64,000 nt of DNA from Lachnospiraceae bacterium (GTDB lineage Bacteria > Bacillota > Clostridia > Lachnospirales > Lachnospiraceae), in NCBI GenBank assembly GCA_017480195.1, contig JAFVBE010000034.1:1-64000 (forward strand). The letters are read 5' to 3'. This document shows, one piece after another, positions 1 through 9,106 of this stretch. Each line of letters begins with the position of its first letter. Position 1 is the first letter of the stretch. A program made the translations under genes and the position numbers. Below the pieces are notes generated by a model. It saw nothing but the letters and a program-made list of their open reading frames with translations. It had not been told where the DNA came from and ran no database searches.

Positions 1-2
1 CT

Positions 3-28
3 AACCCCCGTCCCCAAGGGCAGGACAT
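3..28. repeat. short GC-rich block, partial at window edge
   Basis: A C-rich stretch lies directly downstream of the HtrA stop codon in an otherwise AT-rich region. Its centre (CCCCCGTCCC followed by AAGGGC) recurs almost exactly at 49411-49435 inside the LtaS-type gene. It could also form a weak hairpin downstream of htrA, but the window edge cuts it. Function unknown. Confidence 0.35.
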
Positions 29-32
29 CTTT

Positions 33-1301
33 TTATCTGTTCTTACCAAGAGATACGATTACCGTATTCTCGACATATTCATTGCCTTCAAGTGATTTAA
101 CGGTAACCTCAACCTTCTCACCGACTCTGTAATACTCAAGCATACCGACAAGTTCCTCTGCTGATGACACGGACTGTCCATCAAACTTGGTTATAATATC
201 ATTCTTCTTAATGCCTGCTCTCTCGGCTGCTGAACCGCTCATAACCTCTGATACCAGAACACCTACAGGCATATCATACATATTGGCTATATCCGAGGTT
301 ATAGTGCCACAGGATATACCAAGACGCCCTTGAGCTTCTTCATCAACCTTTTCTCTGGTTTTCTTGGATACAAGATTATCTATGATATCCTCAACCTCAC
401 TTATAGGGATTGCATAACCCATACCCTCAACATCTGTTGAAGCATATTTCGAGGAATTGATACCTACAAGCTCGCCACTCATATTAAGAAGTGCACCGCC
501 GCTATTGCCCGGATTAATCGCTGCATCAGTCTGGATAAGCGGAAGCTCATTAGTATCTGTAGCTCTCTCCTTCGCACTGACTATACCGGTTGTTACAGAC
601 TGTCCATAGCCTAAAGCATTACCAATAGCTACAACCTGCTCACCAACCTTAAGCTCGTCTGAGTTTCCGATATTTGCAACCTTGATAGCTGCCCTTGTAT
701 CAGCACTTAATTCATCAAGCGGTACAACTACTATAGCCAAATCATAACTGCTGTCTACGCTCTTAACTCTTGCATCATATGTCTCGTCATCTATGAATAC
801 TACAGAAACAGTTTCCGCAGATGCTACTACATGATTATTAGTTACTATAAGAAGCTCAGTATCATTTTCGCCGATTATAATACCTGAGCCGGAGCCCTCA
901 GCTTCGTATTGATATGATCCGAATATTCCCTGATTGACCTCCTGGATGGCTTTGACATTTATAGCAACTATAGATGGCATAACATTCTCAGCTATATCCG
1001 AGACATCCATGCCGCTTCCCAAATTATCTATTGTACTTGAGGTTTGAATTACTCCCGCCTCATCATCCTCAGAATTATATTCTGTAATATCGGATATTTC
1101 TCCTGTATCAGATATTACCTCCTTGACAACACTTTCAAGACTGTTGTCAGATTTCTCATTATGAAGCTTATCATAAGCCACATAATTAAATACCACGCCT
1201 GCCACGCCGCCAAATACTGCAGCCGACAGAACAAGCGCAATCACCCTTTTAAAGAATCGTCCAACTCCGCCTTTTTTTGTCTGTTTTTTTTCATTATCCA
1301 T
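33..1301 (-). CDS. htrA: membrane-anchored HtrA/DegP-type serine protease
   Basis: Extracytoplasmic quality-control protease of the trypsin-like S1C family, 422 aa, normal length for Gram-positive HtrA. A basic N-terminus is followed by one hydrophobic segment at about residues 18-42, which acts as a signal anchor. An acidic, Ser/Thr-rich linker follows to about residue 95. The catalytic triad is visible: His near 157 (TNNHVV), Asp near 187 (SYDLAI) and Ser near 267 (NPGNSGGAL). The C-terminal 95 residues form one PDZ domain (GRLGISC start, then AERAGIKKNDIITKFDG). A ribosome site (GGAAG) precedes the ATG. It is the last gene before the window edge and follows a hairpin at 1393-1427, so it is probably a separate transcript. 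Family assignment is very secure; substrates are unknown. Confidence 0.95.
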   Translation of the reverse strand: MDNEKKQTKKGGVGRFFKRVIALVLSAAVFGGVAGVVFNYVAYDKLHNEKSDNSLESVVKEVISDTGEISDITEYNSEDDEAGVIQTSSTIDNLGSGMDVSDIAENVMPSIVAINVKAIQEVNQGIFGSYQYEAEGSGSGIIIGENDTELLIVTNNHVVASAETVSVVFIDDETYDARVKSVDSSYDLAIVVVPLDELSADTRAAIKVANIGNSDELKVGEQVVAIGNALGYGQSVTTGIVSAKERATDTNELPLIQTDAAINPGNSGGALLNMSGELVGINSSKYASTDVEGMGYAIPISEVEDIIDNLVSKKTREKVDEEAQGRLGISCGTITSDIANMYDMPVGVLVSEVMSGSAAERAGIKKNDIITKFDGQSVSSAEELVGMLEYYRVGEKVEVTVKSLEGNEYVENTVIVSLGKNR

Positions 1302-1392
1302 CTTAACATCAACTTCCTTTCATCCTACGACATATAATCCCTGTGATACATAATGCTTATTATGCCGCAATTCAATATAAATAATTTATATG

Positions 1393-1427
1393 AGATAAGT
1401 GCCGTAAATCAATTCCGGCACTTATCT
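1393..1427 (-). terminator. strong hairpin between G3E GTPase gene and htrA
   Basis: Twelve-base inverted repeat (AGATAAGTGCCG and its complement) with an 11-base loop, about 80 bases downstream of the upstream gene's stop. The uridine tail is better on the plus strand than on the minus strand, so termination on the minus strand is plausible but not certain. Confidence 0.5.
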
Positions 1428-1504
1428 TTAATATTTGTATTTATAATAATTCTTTAATTTGATGAAATTTTGTTAAAAATTTGATAAAATTGTGAACTTG
1501 CTTA

Positions 1505-2467
1505 CTAATTAAAATAAACAAGCTCCTCGTCAGCAGGTGAAGTCATAGCAACCTCTGATACCTTAATTACAGGACCTTCACCCTGGAATTCCGGATAGTA
1601 TTCCTTTCCAACCTCGCCTGTAACCATAACCCATTGTCTGTCGCGAAGTCTCTTTGCACCTTTATAATATGATTTAAAACCGACAAATGCTATATCATCT
1701 GCACAGCAGGTCATGGCAAATCTTCCCGGCACGAACTCATCAGCGTTATATTCCTTCGGCTTGTGTACCATAGCCTTAAAATGTACCTTCTTTCCAAGAT
1801 ATTTGTCAGGATTATCACAGGCATCTATATAGAATAACCCAAAGTCCTCATCCTCAATATCAATAGACGGCTGGTTAATGTCATAAGGTAAGAACACTTC
1901 ATCCTCACCTACCTCGGCAAGACCGTCCTTATTCTCAAATATAACCTGTGCTCTCCTGTTGACCGCTCTTAAGCTTCGTCTGTATTCAGCTTTCTTGGTA
2001 TTCTCGTCACATCTGTTGAATATAATCATATCGGCAGTGGAAAGCTGTTCCATCATCATAGCCTTCATATTCTGAATATATACATCGAAGGTCTGGGCGT
2101 CTACGAAGGATATAACCTGAACCACTGTCCAGCCCTTTGGAACCCTGATGGAGAAAAGCTTATCCATCTTCCAAGTTCCATTGTACTCAATCATAACTCT
2201 GGTCGGATTATATTTATCCTGTAAATCCAACAGATGCTCTGTATTGACATCAGCATCATCCAGGTATTCAACAAATATGTTCCTTTTCTTTAAATCTTCT
2301 TCATCATATTCCTCTATGCCTTCCTCGCATACAAGAAGTAATGTCGGCTCACCCTCGGTAAAATCTCTGTCAATAAGAGTCTCCTTCGCAAATGTCGTCT
2401 TGCCGCTCTCTAAAAATCCAAGAAACATATAAACAGGTATTTCTTCAATCTGCTGCTCCTGTCGCAT
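1505..2467 (-). CDS. G3E/CobW-type GTPase fused to a DUF1980-like domain
   Basis: 320 aa from the chosen ATG, which has AAGGAA nine bases upstream; a longer reading from TTG at 2497 is less likely. The N-terminal two thirds is a G3E P-loop GTPase: Walker A GFLESGKTTF near the start, a DUF-type switch region, and FNRCDE as the probable guanine-specificity region. It lacks the CxCC metal motif seen in its neighbour. The last ~100 residues (LGKKVHFKAM, then RFAMTCCADD, then QWVMVTGEV) resemble the C-terminal domain of DUF1980/YcgQ proteins, which normally accompany the YcgR permease. It lies 86 bases downstream of the second G3E gene on the same strand, so the two are likely co-transcribed. A role in metal handling is inferred from the family only. 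Confidence 0.8.
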   Translation of the reverse strand: MRQEQQIEEIPVYMFLGFLESGKTTFAKETLIDRDFTEGEPTLLLVCEEGIEEYDEEDLKKRNIFVEYLDDADVNTEHLLDLQDKYNPTRVMIEYNGTWKMDKLFSIRVPKGWTVVQVISFVDAQTFDVYIQNMKAMMMEQLSTADMIIFNRCDENTKKAEYRRSLRAVNRRAQVIFENKDGLAEVGEDEVFLPYDINQPSIDIEDEDFGLFYIDACDNPDKYLGKKVHFKAMVHKPKEYNADEFVPGRFAMTCCADDIAFVGFKSYYKGAKRLRDRQWVMVTGEVGKEYYPEFQGEGPVIKVSEVAMTSPADEELVYFN

Positions 2468-2553
2468 ATTAATCGTTCCTTTCCGATATACAAGCAATTA
2501 AGTATATTTAATCAAGCTTATATAATACATAAAATAATTTCAAAGTCCTAATT

Positions 2554-3804
2554 CTAAGCAAGCTTAAAAAGCTTCTCAAGTAAATCCTCTTTTAACTCGC
2601 TTCCAATAACACAGAGCTTACCTGTATAATCAGGCTTACCATCTCTTATCTCATACTCTCCCGGAACCAAATCAAAATATATCCAGTCTGTGCCTGTACT
2701 TGCCACAATACCCTTAGCTCTTAAGATAATTCCATATTTCTCAGACTCGTATGCAAGCTCCTCAAGGATATTCTTCATATCCTCTTTGTCAAACTTAACA
2801 GCAGTCTCCTTGCCCCAGCTTGTAAATATATCATCAGCGTGATGGTGATGATGTCCGTCGTGGTCGTGATGACATCCACAGGAGCACTCCTCGCCATGCT
2901 CGTGATGGTGGTGATGCTCGTGCTCATCTTCATCGTCATCATGGTCGTGATGGTGATGATGGTGTTCATGCTCATCATCTTCATCGTCATCATGGTCGTG
3001 GTGGTGATGATGTTCATGCTCGTCATCGTCGTCATCATGGTCATGGTGATGATGATGGTGTTCATGTTCATCTTCGTCATCATCTTCATCGTCATCATGG
3101 TCGTGGTGGTGATGATGTTCATGCTCGTCATCATGGTCATGGTGATGATGCTCGTGCTCATCCTCCTCAGCCTTAGCTTTAGCTGCCTCTATCAACGCCT
3201 CAAGAGTATTTGAATGTTCCATAGCATCAAGTATTACCTTGCCATCTATATCATCCCAAGGAGTAGTTATTATGGCACAGTCCTTGTTATGCTCTCTAAG
3301 TAGCGCAACCGTATCATTGACCTTTTTATCATCCACATTGCCTGTACGACTTAAAACTATAGTTCCTGCACTTTCTACCTGATTGTTGAAGAACTCACCG
3401 AAATTCTTCATATACATCTTAGCCTTAGATACATCTACTACGGTAGTTGCACTGTTAATTACAGCGTCAACTTTCTCCTTTACATCCTCAACTGCCTTCA
3501 TTACATCTGACAGCTTACCCACACCTGACGGCTCGATAATTACTCTGTCAGGTGAATATTCATCTATTACCTGCTTTAAGGCATCACCGAAATCTCCTAC
3601 AAGTGAGCAGCAGATACAGCCTGAATTCATCTCATTTATCTGTACTCCTGTCTCCTTAAGAAAGCCTCCGTCTATACCTATCTCTCCGAATTCATTCTCA
3701 ATAAGCACAAGCTTCTCACCAGAGAACGCCTGCTCAATTAATTTCTTGATAAGTGTTGTCTTACCCGCACCTAAAAATCCCGATACAATATCTATCTTCG
3801 TCAT
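2554..3804 (-). CDS. G3E (CobW/ZNG1-type) metal-chaperone GTPase with long His/Asp insert
   Basis: 416 aa. Walker A is GFLGAGKTTLI at residues 8-18; the metal-binding CxCC motif of the family is GCICCSL near residue 64; ESGG-like EPSG and a SRTG guanine motif follow. Between the GTPase core and the C-terminal CobW domain lies an insert of about 110 residues made of blocks of four to six His alternating with Asp/Glu runs, ending in a Cys-rich CSCGCHH cluster. Such inserts bind Zn, Ni or Co in related chaperones; here it is unusually long. The C-terminal domain (about 330-416) is intact. Leads a two-gene unit with the DUF1980 fusion. Metal identity is not visible from sequence. Confidence 0.9.
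   Translation of the reverse strand: MTKIDIVSGFLGAGKTTLIKKLIEQAFSGEKLVLIENEFGEIGIDGGFLKETGVQINEMNSGCICCSLVGDFGDALKQVIDEYSPDRVIIEPSGVGKLSDVMKAVEDVKEKVDAVINSATTVVDVSKAKMYMKNFGEFFNNQVESAGTIVLSRTGNVDDKKVNDTVALLREHNKDCAIITTPWDDIDGKVILDAMEHSNTLEALIEAAKAKAEEDEHEHHHHDHDDEHEHHHHHDHDDDEDDDEDEHEHHHHHHDHDDDDDEHEHHHHHDHDDDEDDEHEHHHHHHDHDDDEDEHEHHHHHEHGEECSCGCHHDHDGHHHHHADDIFTSWGKETAVKFDKEDMKNILEELAYESEKYGIILRAKGIVASTGTDWIYFDLVPGEYEIRDGKPDYTGKLCVIGSELKEDLLEKLFKLA
2838..3162 (-). repeat. coding tandem repeat for His/Asp-rich metal-binding tract
   Basis: Irregular tandem units of roughly 45-60 bases built from CAC/CAT and GAT/GAC/GAG codons, encoding repeated DEHEHHHHH-DHDDD blocks. The near-identity of units at the DNA level suggests expansion by slippage or unequal recombination, so length probably differs between strains. 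Confidence 0.85.
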
Positions 3805-3920
3805 TTTTCTTCCTCCTTATATAATGACATATTATATTTATATTAAACATCATTGATTAATCCGAAGCTTTATCAAAACGGGTTGAAATCAGATGTCCTT
3901 CTTACATATACAAATAACTC

Positions 3921-4772
3921 TTAATTATTTTTTACAGTAACATCAAGCTGGTTATATGGTATCTCGATACCGTTATTATCAAACTGTAATTTTACTTCTT
4001 CTATTATCGCCCACTTGGCATTCCAGTAATCACCGGCTTTTACCCAGCACCGGAAGCCAATTATGATTGAGCTTTCACCTAATGAGCTTACGAACACATT
4101 TACCGCTTCATCCTGTAACCTGTATGAAGAAGCTTCCAATACGCCGGTTATTATATCCTTAACGGGCTTGATATCCTGTCTGTAAGATATTCCAACAGAT
4201 AAATCCAGAATCCTCTTACCGCTTGAGGTAACATTTGTAATGGAATTATTCGTAATGTTGCCGTTTGGTATTACTATCTGCTTATTGTCATAAGTTCTAA
4301 GCTTAGTATAAAATATATCAATCGACTCAACCGTTCCTTCGCAGTTCTTGTCATTTTCTATTATATAATCTCCAACCTTGAAGGGCTTCATAATCAGTAT
4401 AAGCACACCACCCGCGAAGTTCGCAAGGCTTCCCTGCAGTGCAAGTCCTATGGCAAGTCCGGCGGTTCCGAGTATCGTGATAAGAGAGGTGACCTGAAAA
4501 CCAACCATAGCCGCAGCCATAATAATTATAACCACATACATCAGAATTTTAATAAGTGATAATAAAAATCCTGATACGCTGTAATCCAATTTACTCTTGT
4601 CAAATGCCTTCTTAATAATCTTGAGTATCAGTTTAGCTATCTTGAAAGCTATGAATAAAAAGATAAGCATAATTAGTATCTGAAACAACTTATTCATAAG
4701 CCAGTCGCCCAGCTTATTAAGATAGCCCTCCAGCCTGGATACCGATATATCATCAACCTCTGTCAATATCAT
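3921..4772 (-). CDS. mscS: small-conductance mechanosensitive channel (MscS family)
   Basis: 283 aa from the chosen ATG at 4772, which has GGGAG seven bases upstream. A longer reading to 4844 would start inside the glgB terminator and is rejected. Three hydrophobic helices lie at about residues 25-50, 65-90 and 95-125. The third carries the pore-lining glycine/alanine pattern of MscS (GTAGLAIGLALQGSLANFAGG), followed by the beta-domain signature (FKVGDYI, then GTVESI, and RTYDNKQIVIPNG). The channel opens under membrane tension and releases osmolytes during hypo-osmotic shock. It stands alone between the glgB terminator and the G3E unit. Confidence 0.93.
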   Translation of the reverse strand: MILTEVDDISVSRLEGYLNKLGDWLMNKLFQILIMLIFLFIAFKIAKLILKIIKKAFDKSKLDYSVSGFLLSLIKILMYVVIIIMAAAMVGFQVTSLITILGTAGLAIGLALQGSLANFAGGVLILIMKPFKVGDYIIENDKNCEGTVESIDIFYTKLRTYDNKQIVIPNGNITNNSITNVTSSGKRILDLSVGISYRQDIKPVKDIITGVLEASSYRLQDEAVNVFVSSLGESSIIIGFRCWVKAGDYWNAKWAIIEEVKLQFDNNGIEIPYNQLDVTVKNN

Positions 4773-4841
4773 CAAAATACTCCCTCTTATGCCAAAAAAT
4801 TCTTTTACATAATTCATAAAATAATATATCTGGCAGCAAGT

Positions 4842-4869
4842 CAAAAACCCCGCAGCAAGCTACAGGGGT
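4842..4869 (-). terminator. Rho-independent terminator of the glgB operon
   Basis: On the minus strand an ACCCC...GGGGT stem with an inner AGC/GCT pairing is followed by five T. It begins about 80 bases after the glgB stop codon. Confidence 0.75.
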
Positions 4870-4947
4870 GTCTGACCATTGTGGCATTATCATACGGATA
4901 ACCATATCCGCCCACCAAAATGTATCGTGGAAATTGCCATATATTAT

Positions 4948-7155
4948 TTATTTATCAAGCTTCTTCTTGAAAACCGATATCGAAAGCGGCGGTACATTGA
5001 CGGATATATAATGCTCCTGTCCATCACACTCAGCCTTCTTAGCCTGCTTAACAGTCTTATTATTCCTTCCCTCACCACCAAACTTAGCATTATCACTTGA
5101 GAATATCTCCTGCCATCTTCCGCCTGATGGTGTGGCAAGCTTATAGCTCTTATGTGCTATCGGTGTGAAGTTACATATAATCACAAGTGCGTCATTTGGC
5201 TTTTTGCCCTTTCTTATAAAGGATAAAAGACTTGTATTTGCACTGTTCGGATTAATCCATTCAAAGCCCTCAGGTGAATTATCAAGCTCATATAACGCAG
5301 GCTCGTTCTCATACAGCTTGTTTAATTCCTTTACATAGCCCTGCATATATACATGCGCATCAAACTCGAACAAGGACCAGTCTATCTCTGTCGCCTCATT
5401 GAACTCAGAGAACTGTGCGAACTCCTGTCCCATAAATAAAAGCTTCTTGCCCGGATGTGTCATCATATATCCATAGGCAACTCTTAAATTAGAGAACTTG
5501 TCCTCATAGCCTCCCGGCATCTTGGATATCATTGAGCCCTTCTCATGTACTACCTCATCATGTGATAATACAAGGACGAATTTCTCACTGTAGGCATATA
5601 CCATACTGAATGTGAGATTGTTATGATGATACTTTCTGTAAAGCGGGTCATACTTGATGTACTCAAGGAAGTCATTCATCCAGCCCATATTCCACTTATA
5701 ATCAAAGCCAAGTCCGCCCTCCTCTACAGGATGCGTCATCATCGGCCATGCAGTAGACTCCTCGGCAATCATAAGTACCCCCTTGTGAAGCTCATGCATC
5801 TTCTGATTTAATTCTTTAATCAGGTCAATCGCCTCAAGGTTCTCATTACCGCCATACTTATTCGGCAGCCACTCTCCGCCATTTCTTCCATAATCAAGGT
5901 AAAGCATGGAAGCAACCGCATCCATTCTGATACCATCTATATGATACTTCTCTGCCCAGTATAAAGCATTGGCAACAAGGAAGTTCTTAACCTCATTTCT
6001 GCCATAATTAAATATATATGTTCCCCAATGCGGATGTTCTCCTCGTCGTTTATCCTCATGCTCGTAGAGACAGGTTCCATCGAATCTCCCAAGACCATGC
6101 TCATCCTTCGGAAAATGTGCAGGTACCCAGTCAATAATTACTCCTATCCCCTTGCTGTGAAGATAATCTACAAAGTACATAAAATCAGTCGGTTCGCCAT
6201 ATCTTGATGTCGGAGCATAATAGCCTGTCACCTGATATCCCCATGACGGGTCAAACGGATGCTCCATAATAGGCATTAGCTCAACATAATTATAATTCAT
6301 CTCAAGAAGATAATCAGCTAACTTATGGGCTATATCCCTGTAATTGAAGAATTCTCTGCCATCATCAGGTCTCTTCCATGCTCCTATATGCATCTCGTAT
6401 ATTGACATAGGCTTCGAAGAAGAATCACCTTCCTCTCTTGCAGCGAGCCACTTAGCGTCCTTCCACTTATATGTCAGATCAACAATCTTGGATGCATTCG
6501 CAGGTCTTACCTCACTTGAGAAGGCATATGGGTCGCTCTTCATAAATATGCGACCTGATTTAGCCTGTATCTCGTATTTGTATATCTCACCAACATATTT
6601 GCCGGGTATGAATAATTCAAATATACCGGAATAATCTATCTTTCTCATAGGGTGGCGTCTGCCATCCCAGTTATTGAAATTGCCGACTACAGATACTCTG
6701 TCAGCATTAGGCGCCCAAACTGCAAATAAAACTCCCTCCACGCCGTCAACGACCATTGGATGAGCACCCATTTTCTCATAAATGTTATAATGCTCACCTT
6801 CATTAAAAAGGCTTACATCAATCGGGTCGATAACCGAATCGAATATATACGGGTCGATATAGGTTATCTCCTGACCGTCATTAAATTTAACCTCAAGCTT
6901 ATAGTCAAAGCTTTTTTTGTCTTTAATTACAACCGAATAAAATCCTTCAACTCTGTCCGAAACCAAAGTATATTTTTTCTTTGTTGCCACATCTATGGCA
7001 CTAACAACCTTAGCATCCGGCAAAAAAGCATTGATATAAACATCATCTATACATTCGTGCATTCCCAGTATATGATGTGGATTGTTGTGAATTCCCTTCT
7101 TAAGAGCGTCCACTTCCATCCAGTTTATAGCAAATACTGTTTTTCTTTTGGACAT
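4948..7155 (-). CDS. glgB: 1,4-alpha-glucan branching enzyme
   Basis: 735 aa, GH13 family. Introduces alpha-1,6 branches into glycogen in the cytoplasm. N-terminal CBM48-type domain (about 110-210, VWAPNADRVSVVGNFNNWDG), then the (beta/alpha)8 barrel with catalytic Asp in GIRMDAVASMLY, catalytic Glu in MIAEESTAWP and the conserved LSHDEVVHEKGS. A C-terminal beta domain ends in SVFKKKLDK. Full length for the family, including the extra N-terminal module (about residues 1-105). It is third in a tight operon after the kinase-like gene and DUF1015 (18-base gap). No other glg gene is in the window. Confidence 0.96.
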   Translation of the reverse strand: MSKRKTVFAINWMEVDALKKGIHNNPHHILGMHECIDDVYINAFLPDAKVVSAIDVATKKKYTLVSDRVEGFYSVVIKDKKSFDYKLEVKFNDGQEITYIDPYIFDSVIDPIDVSLFNEGEHYNIYEKMGAHPMVVDGVEGVLFAVWAPNADRVSVVGNFNNWDGRRHPMRKIDYSGIFELFIPGKYVGEIYKYEIQAKSGRIFMKSDPYAFSSEVRPANASKIVDLTYKWKDAKWLAAREEGDSSSKPMSIYEMHIGAWKRPDDGREFFNYRDIAHKLADYLLEMNYNYVELMPIMEHPFDPSWGYQVTGYYAPTSRYGEPTDFMYFVDYLHSKGIGVIIDWVPAHFPKDEHGLGRFDGTCLYEHEDKRRGEHPHWGTYIFNYGRNEVKNFLVANALYWAEKYHIDGIRMDAVASMLYLDYGRNGGEWLPNKYGGNENLEAIDLIKELNQKMHELHKGVLMIAEESTAWPMMTHPVEEGGLGFDYKWNMGWMNDFLEYIKYDPLYRKYHHNNLTFSMVYAYSEKFVLVLSHDEVVHEKGSMISKMPGGYEDKFSNLRVAYGYMMTHPGKKLLFMGQEFAQFSEFNEATEIDWSLFEFDAHVYMQGYVKELNKLYENEPALYELDNSPEGFEWINPNSANTSLLSFIRKGKKPNDALVIICNFTPIAHKSYKLATPSGGRWQEIFSSDNAKFGGEGRNNKTVKQAKKAECDGQEHYISVNVPPLSISVFKKKLDK

Positions 7156-7173
7156 ATACTACTTCCCCACTTT

Positions 7174-8403
7174 CTACAGTTTGTGTATAAATATTCCGCT
7201 TCTTAATTTTGGCTCAAACCATGTAGATTTAGGCGGCATCAACATGCTTGCATCCGCAACCGAAAACAACTCATCAATCGATGTTGGGTACATAGAAAAT
7301 GCTATCTCCATATCTGAATTTACTCGTCTTTCGAGTTCTTCAAGACCTCTTATTCCACCTACAAAATCAATTCTTTTATCAACTCTCGGGTCATCAATCC
7401 CAAGAATAGGTTTAAGTAAATTATTTTGTAATATTGATACATCCAGTCCTTCTACAGGATCAGATGATTTAATATTCTCTTTTGCAGTAAGCTTATACCA
7501 GCTTCTGTTAAGATACATTCCGTAGGTATACTTAGAGTCAGGCATATACTTATCGCTTACCTTTTCAACCTCAAAGGCTTCCCTAATCTTATCCAAAAAC
7601 TCTGACTCAGAATAACCATTCAGATCCTTAACAACTCTGTTATAAGGAAGTATCTTAAGCTGATTATGCGGGAATAAAACTGACAGGAAATAATCCGACT
7701 CCCTGTATGAAGCTTCGGGATTTTCCTTTCTTCTTTTTATTCCGACCTTTACCGCAGATGCTGCTCTGTGATGTCCATCTGCGATATAAATATCTGACAA
7801 GTTATTAAATTCATTTTTAATTGTATCTATGTCTTCCTGTCTGTCTATAATCCATACATTATGACCTATGCCATCCTCTGACACGAACGAATATAAAGGT
7901 TCACCCTTCTTGACATTATCGACAACTGCATCTATTTTATCCTGTGCACGATAAGCAAGGAATATAGGTCCGGTCTGTGCATTACAGGTATCTACATGAG
8001 TTATTCTGTCAAGTTCTTTTTCTTCACGGGTATTCTCATGCTTTTTAATTACACCGTTGATATAATCATCAATAGATGCGCAGGCAACAATACCTGTCTG
8101 ATGGCGTCCATCCATAATAAGCTCATAGATATAGTATACATCTTTCTCTTCTAATACATATTCACCATCTTCAATCATCTTATCAAGTAATTCTTTTGCC
8201 TTCGCATATACAGCCGGCGAATACATATCAAAATCATCATCAAATGAGGTTTCTGCCCTGTCAATCTTTAAGAAGGATAACGGATTTTTACTCACAACCT
8301 CTTTTGCTTCCCTGCGATTATATACATCATATGGAAGTGCCGCAACCTTGTCAACTATATCTTTTCTTGGTCTATATGCTGAAAATGCTTTAATATCTGC
8401 CAT
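7174..8403 (-). CDS. DUF1015 family protein (ParB/SerK-like HHR motif)
   Basis: 409 aa, full-length DUF1015. Begins with the family signature IKAFSAYRPRKDIVDKVAALPYDVY. Near residue 210 it has YIADGHHRAASAVK. The DGHHR element resembles the GxHR-type nucleotide motif of ParB-fold enzymes such as archaeal free-serine kinase SerK. In many Clostridia DUF1015 genes sit beside serA/serC; here they are 2 kb upstream on the same strand. A role linked to serine metabolism is therefore a reasonable guess but is inference. Nine bases separate it from the upstream kinase-like gene and 18 from glgB, so all three are probably one operon. Confidence 0.85.
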   Translation of the reverse strand: MADIKAFSAYRPRKDIVDKVAALPYDVYNRREAKEVVSKNPLSFLKIDRAETSFDDDFDMYSPAVYAKAKELLDKMIEDGEYVLEEKDVYYIYELIMDGRHQTGIVACASIDDYINGVIKKHENTREEKELDRITHVDTCNAQTGPIFLAYRAQDKIDAVVDNVKKGEPLYSFVSEDGIGHNVWIIDRQEDIDTIKNEFNNLSDIYIADGHHRAASAVKVGIKRRKENPEASYRESDYFLSVLFPHNQLKILPYNRVVKDLNGYSESEFLDKIREAFEVEKVSDKYMPDSKYTYGMYLNRSWYKLTAKENIKSSDPVEGLDVSILQNNLLKPILGIDDPRVDKRIDFVGGIRGLEELERRVNSDMEIAFSMYPTSIDELFSVADASMLMPPKSTWFEPKLRSGIFIHKL

Positions 8404-8411
8404 AATATCTT

Positions 8412-8978
8412 CTATCCTCTGATTGCCTTAACTGCCTCGTCAATCGAACGCTTGTAATCCTCCTCTGAATTATTGTTAAATACAAATAATTCAGGAATAT
8501 TACTTGGCTTCTGAAAATTCTGAGTAGCAACATACTCATCCCAATGCTCAAGCTTCCATACATCTCTGTCAGAACCACGCTTAATCATCCTCTGATGTGC
8601 AACCTCAACATCAGTATGTACCCATACTACGAAAAGTTCTGCGCCCTTCTCAGCAAGCTTATGTCTAAGTCTCTCAAGATAATCATCATCTCTTATCTCC
8701 TCAGTAAACGGAGCATTTATGAGTACAGTATCATTGTAATCAAGCGCCTCAAATGCTATATCAAGCACAGCATAATATTCGTAATCTCTGATTTCCCTCT
8801 GAAAAAAATCTGATGAGCGGTTGTATTCCTCACCGGCAACCTTGAATATCTGTTTTGATAAAACTATCAGGGTATCCTTGTCAAGATACACACAATTTGT
8901 AAGAGCCTTGGCAAGCTTTTTCGATATAAATGTCTTGCCGCAGGCAGGCGGTGATGTAACCAAAATCAATTTTTTCAT
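8412..8978 (-). CDS. small P-loop ATPase/kinase (AAA_33-like)
   Basis: 188 aa from the ATG at 8978, which has GGGAGG nine bases upstream; the reading from 9011 lacks a ribosome site. MKKLILVTSPPACGKTFISKKLA is a Walker A loop of the shikimate/zeta-toxin-like small kinase type. A lid-type arginine region follows (HQRMIKRGSDRDVW), and VLINAPF may be the Walker B strand. Likely phosphorylates a small molecule, substrate unknown. First gene of the operon with DUF1015 and glgB. Confidence 0.75.
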   Translation of the reverse strand: MKKLILVTSPPACGKTFISKKLAKALTNCVYLDKDTLIVLSKQIFKVAGEEYNRSSDFFQREIRDYEYYAVLDIAFEALDYNDTVLINAPFTEEIRDDDYLERLRHKLAEKGAELFVVWVHTDVEVAHQRMIKRGSDRDVWKLEHWDEYVATQNFQKPSNIPELFVFNNNSEEDYKRSIDEAVKAIRG

Positions 8979-9052
8979 TAAAACATGCCTCCCGCAATAA
9001 TAATATTCCACTAAAATACTATTATTTTATCACAAAAGTTTGTCTTAAACAA

Positions 9053-9093
9053 GTAAAAAGAGAAAAAGATATGTAACACACACCTTTTTCTCT
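9053..9093 (-). terminator. Rho-independent terminator after asd
   Basis: Perfect ten-base stem (AGAGAAAAAG with CTTTTTCTCT on the minus strand) followed by more T residues, 14 bases beyond the asd stop. It ends the amino-acid gene run. Confidence 0.8.
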
Positions 9094-9106
9094 ACAAATA
9101 CATTAT

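Noticed and set aside
2775..3213. Open frames on both strands across the His-rich tract
   Set aside because: They are by-products of the CAT/GAT codon repeats in the G3E gene, with low-complexity products and no ribosome sites.
4773..4844. Longer N-terminus of the MscS channel
   Set aside because: The extra start lies in the glgB terminator hairpin, while GGGAG sits correctly before the ATG at 4772.
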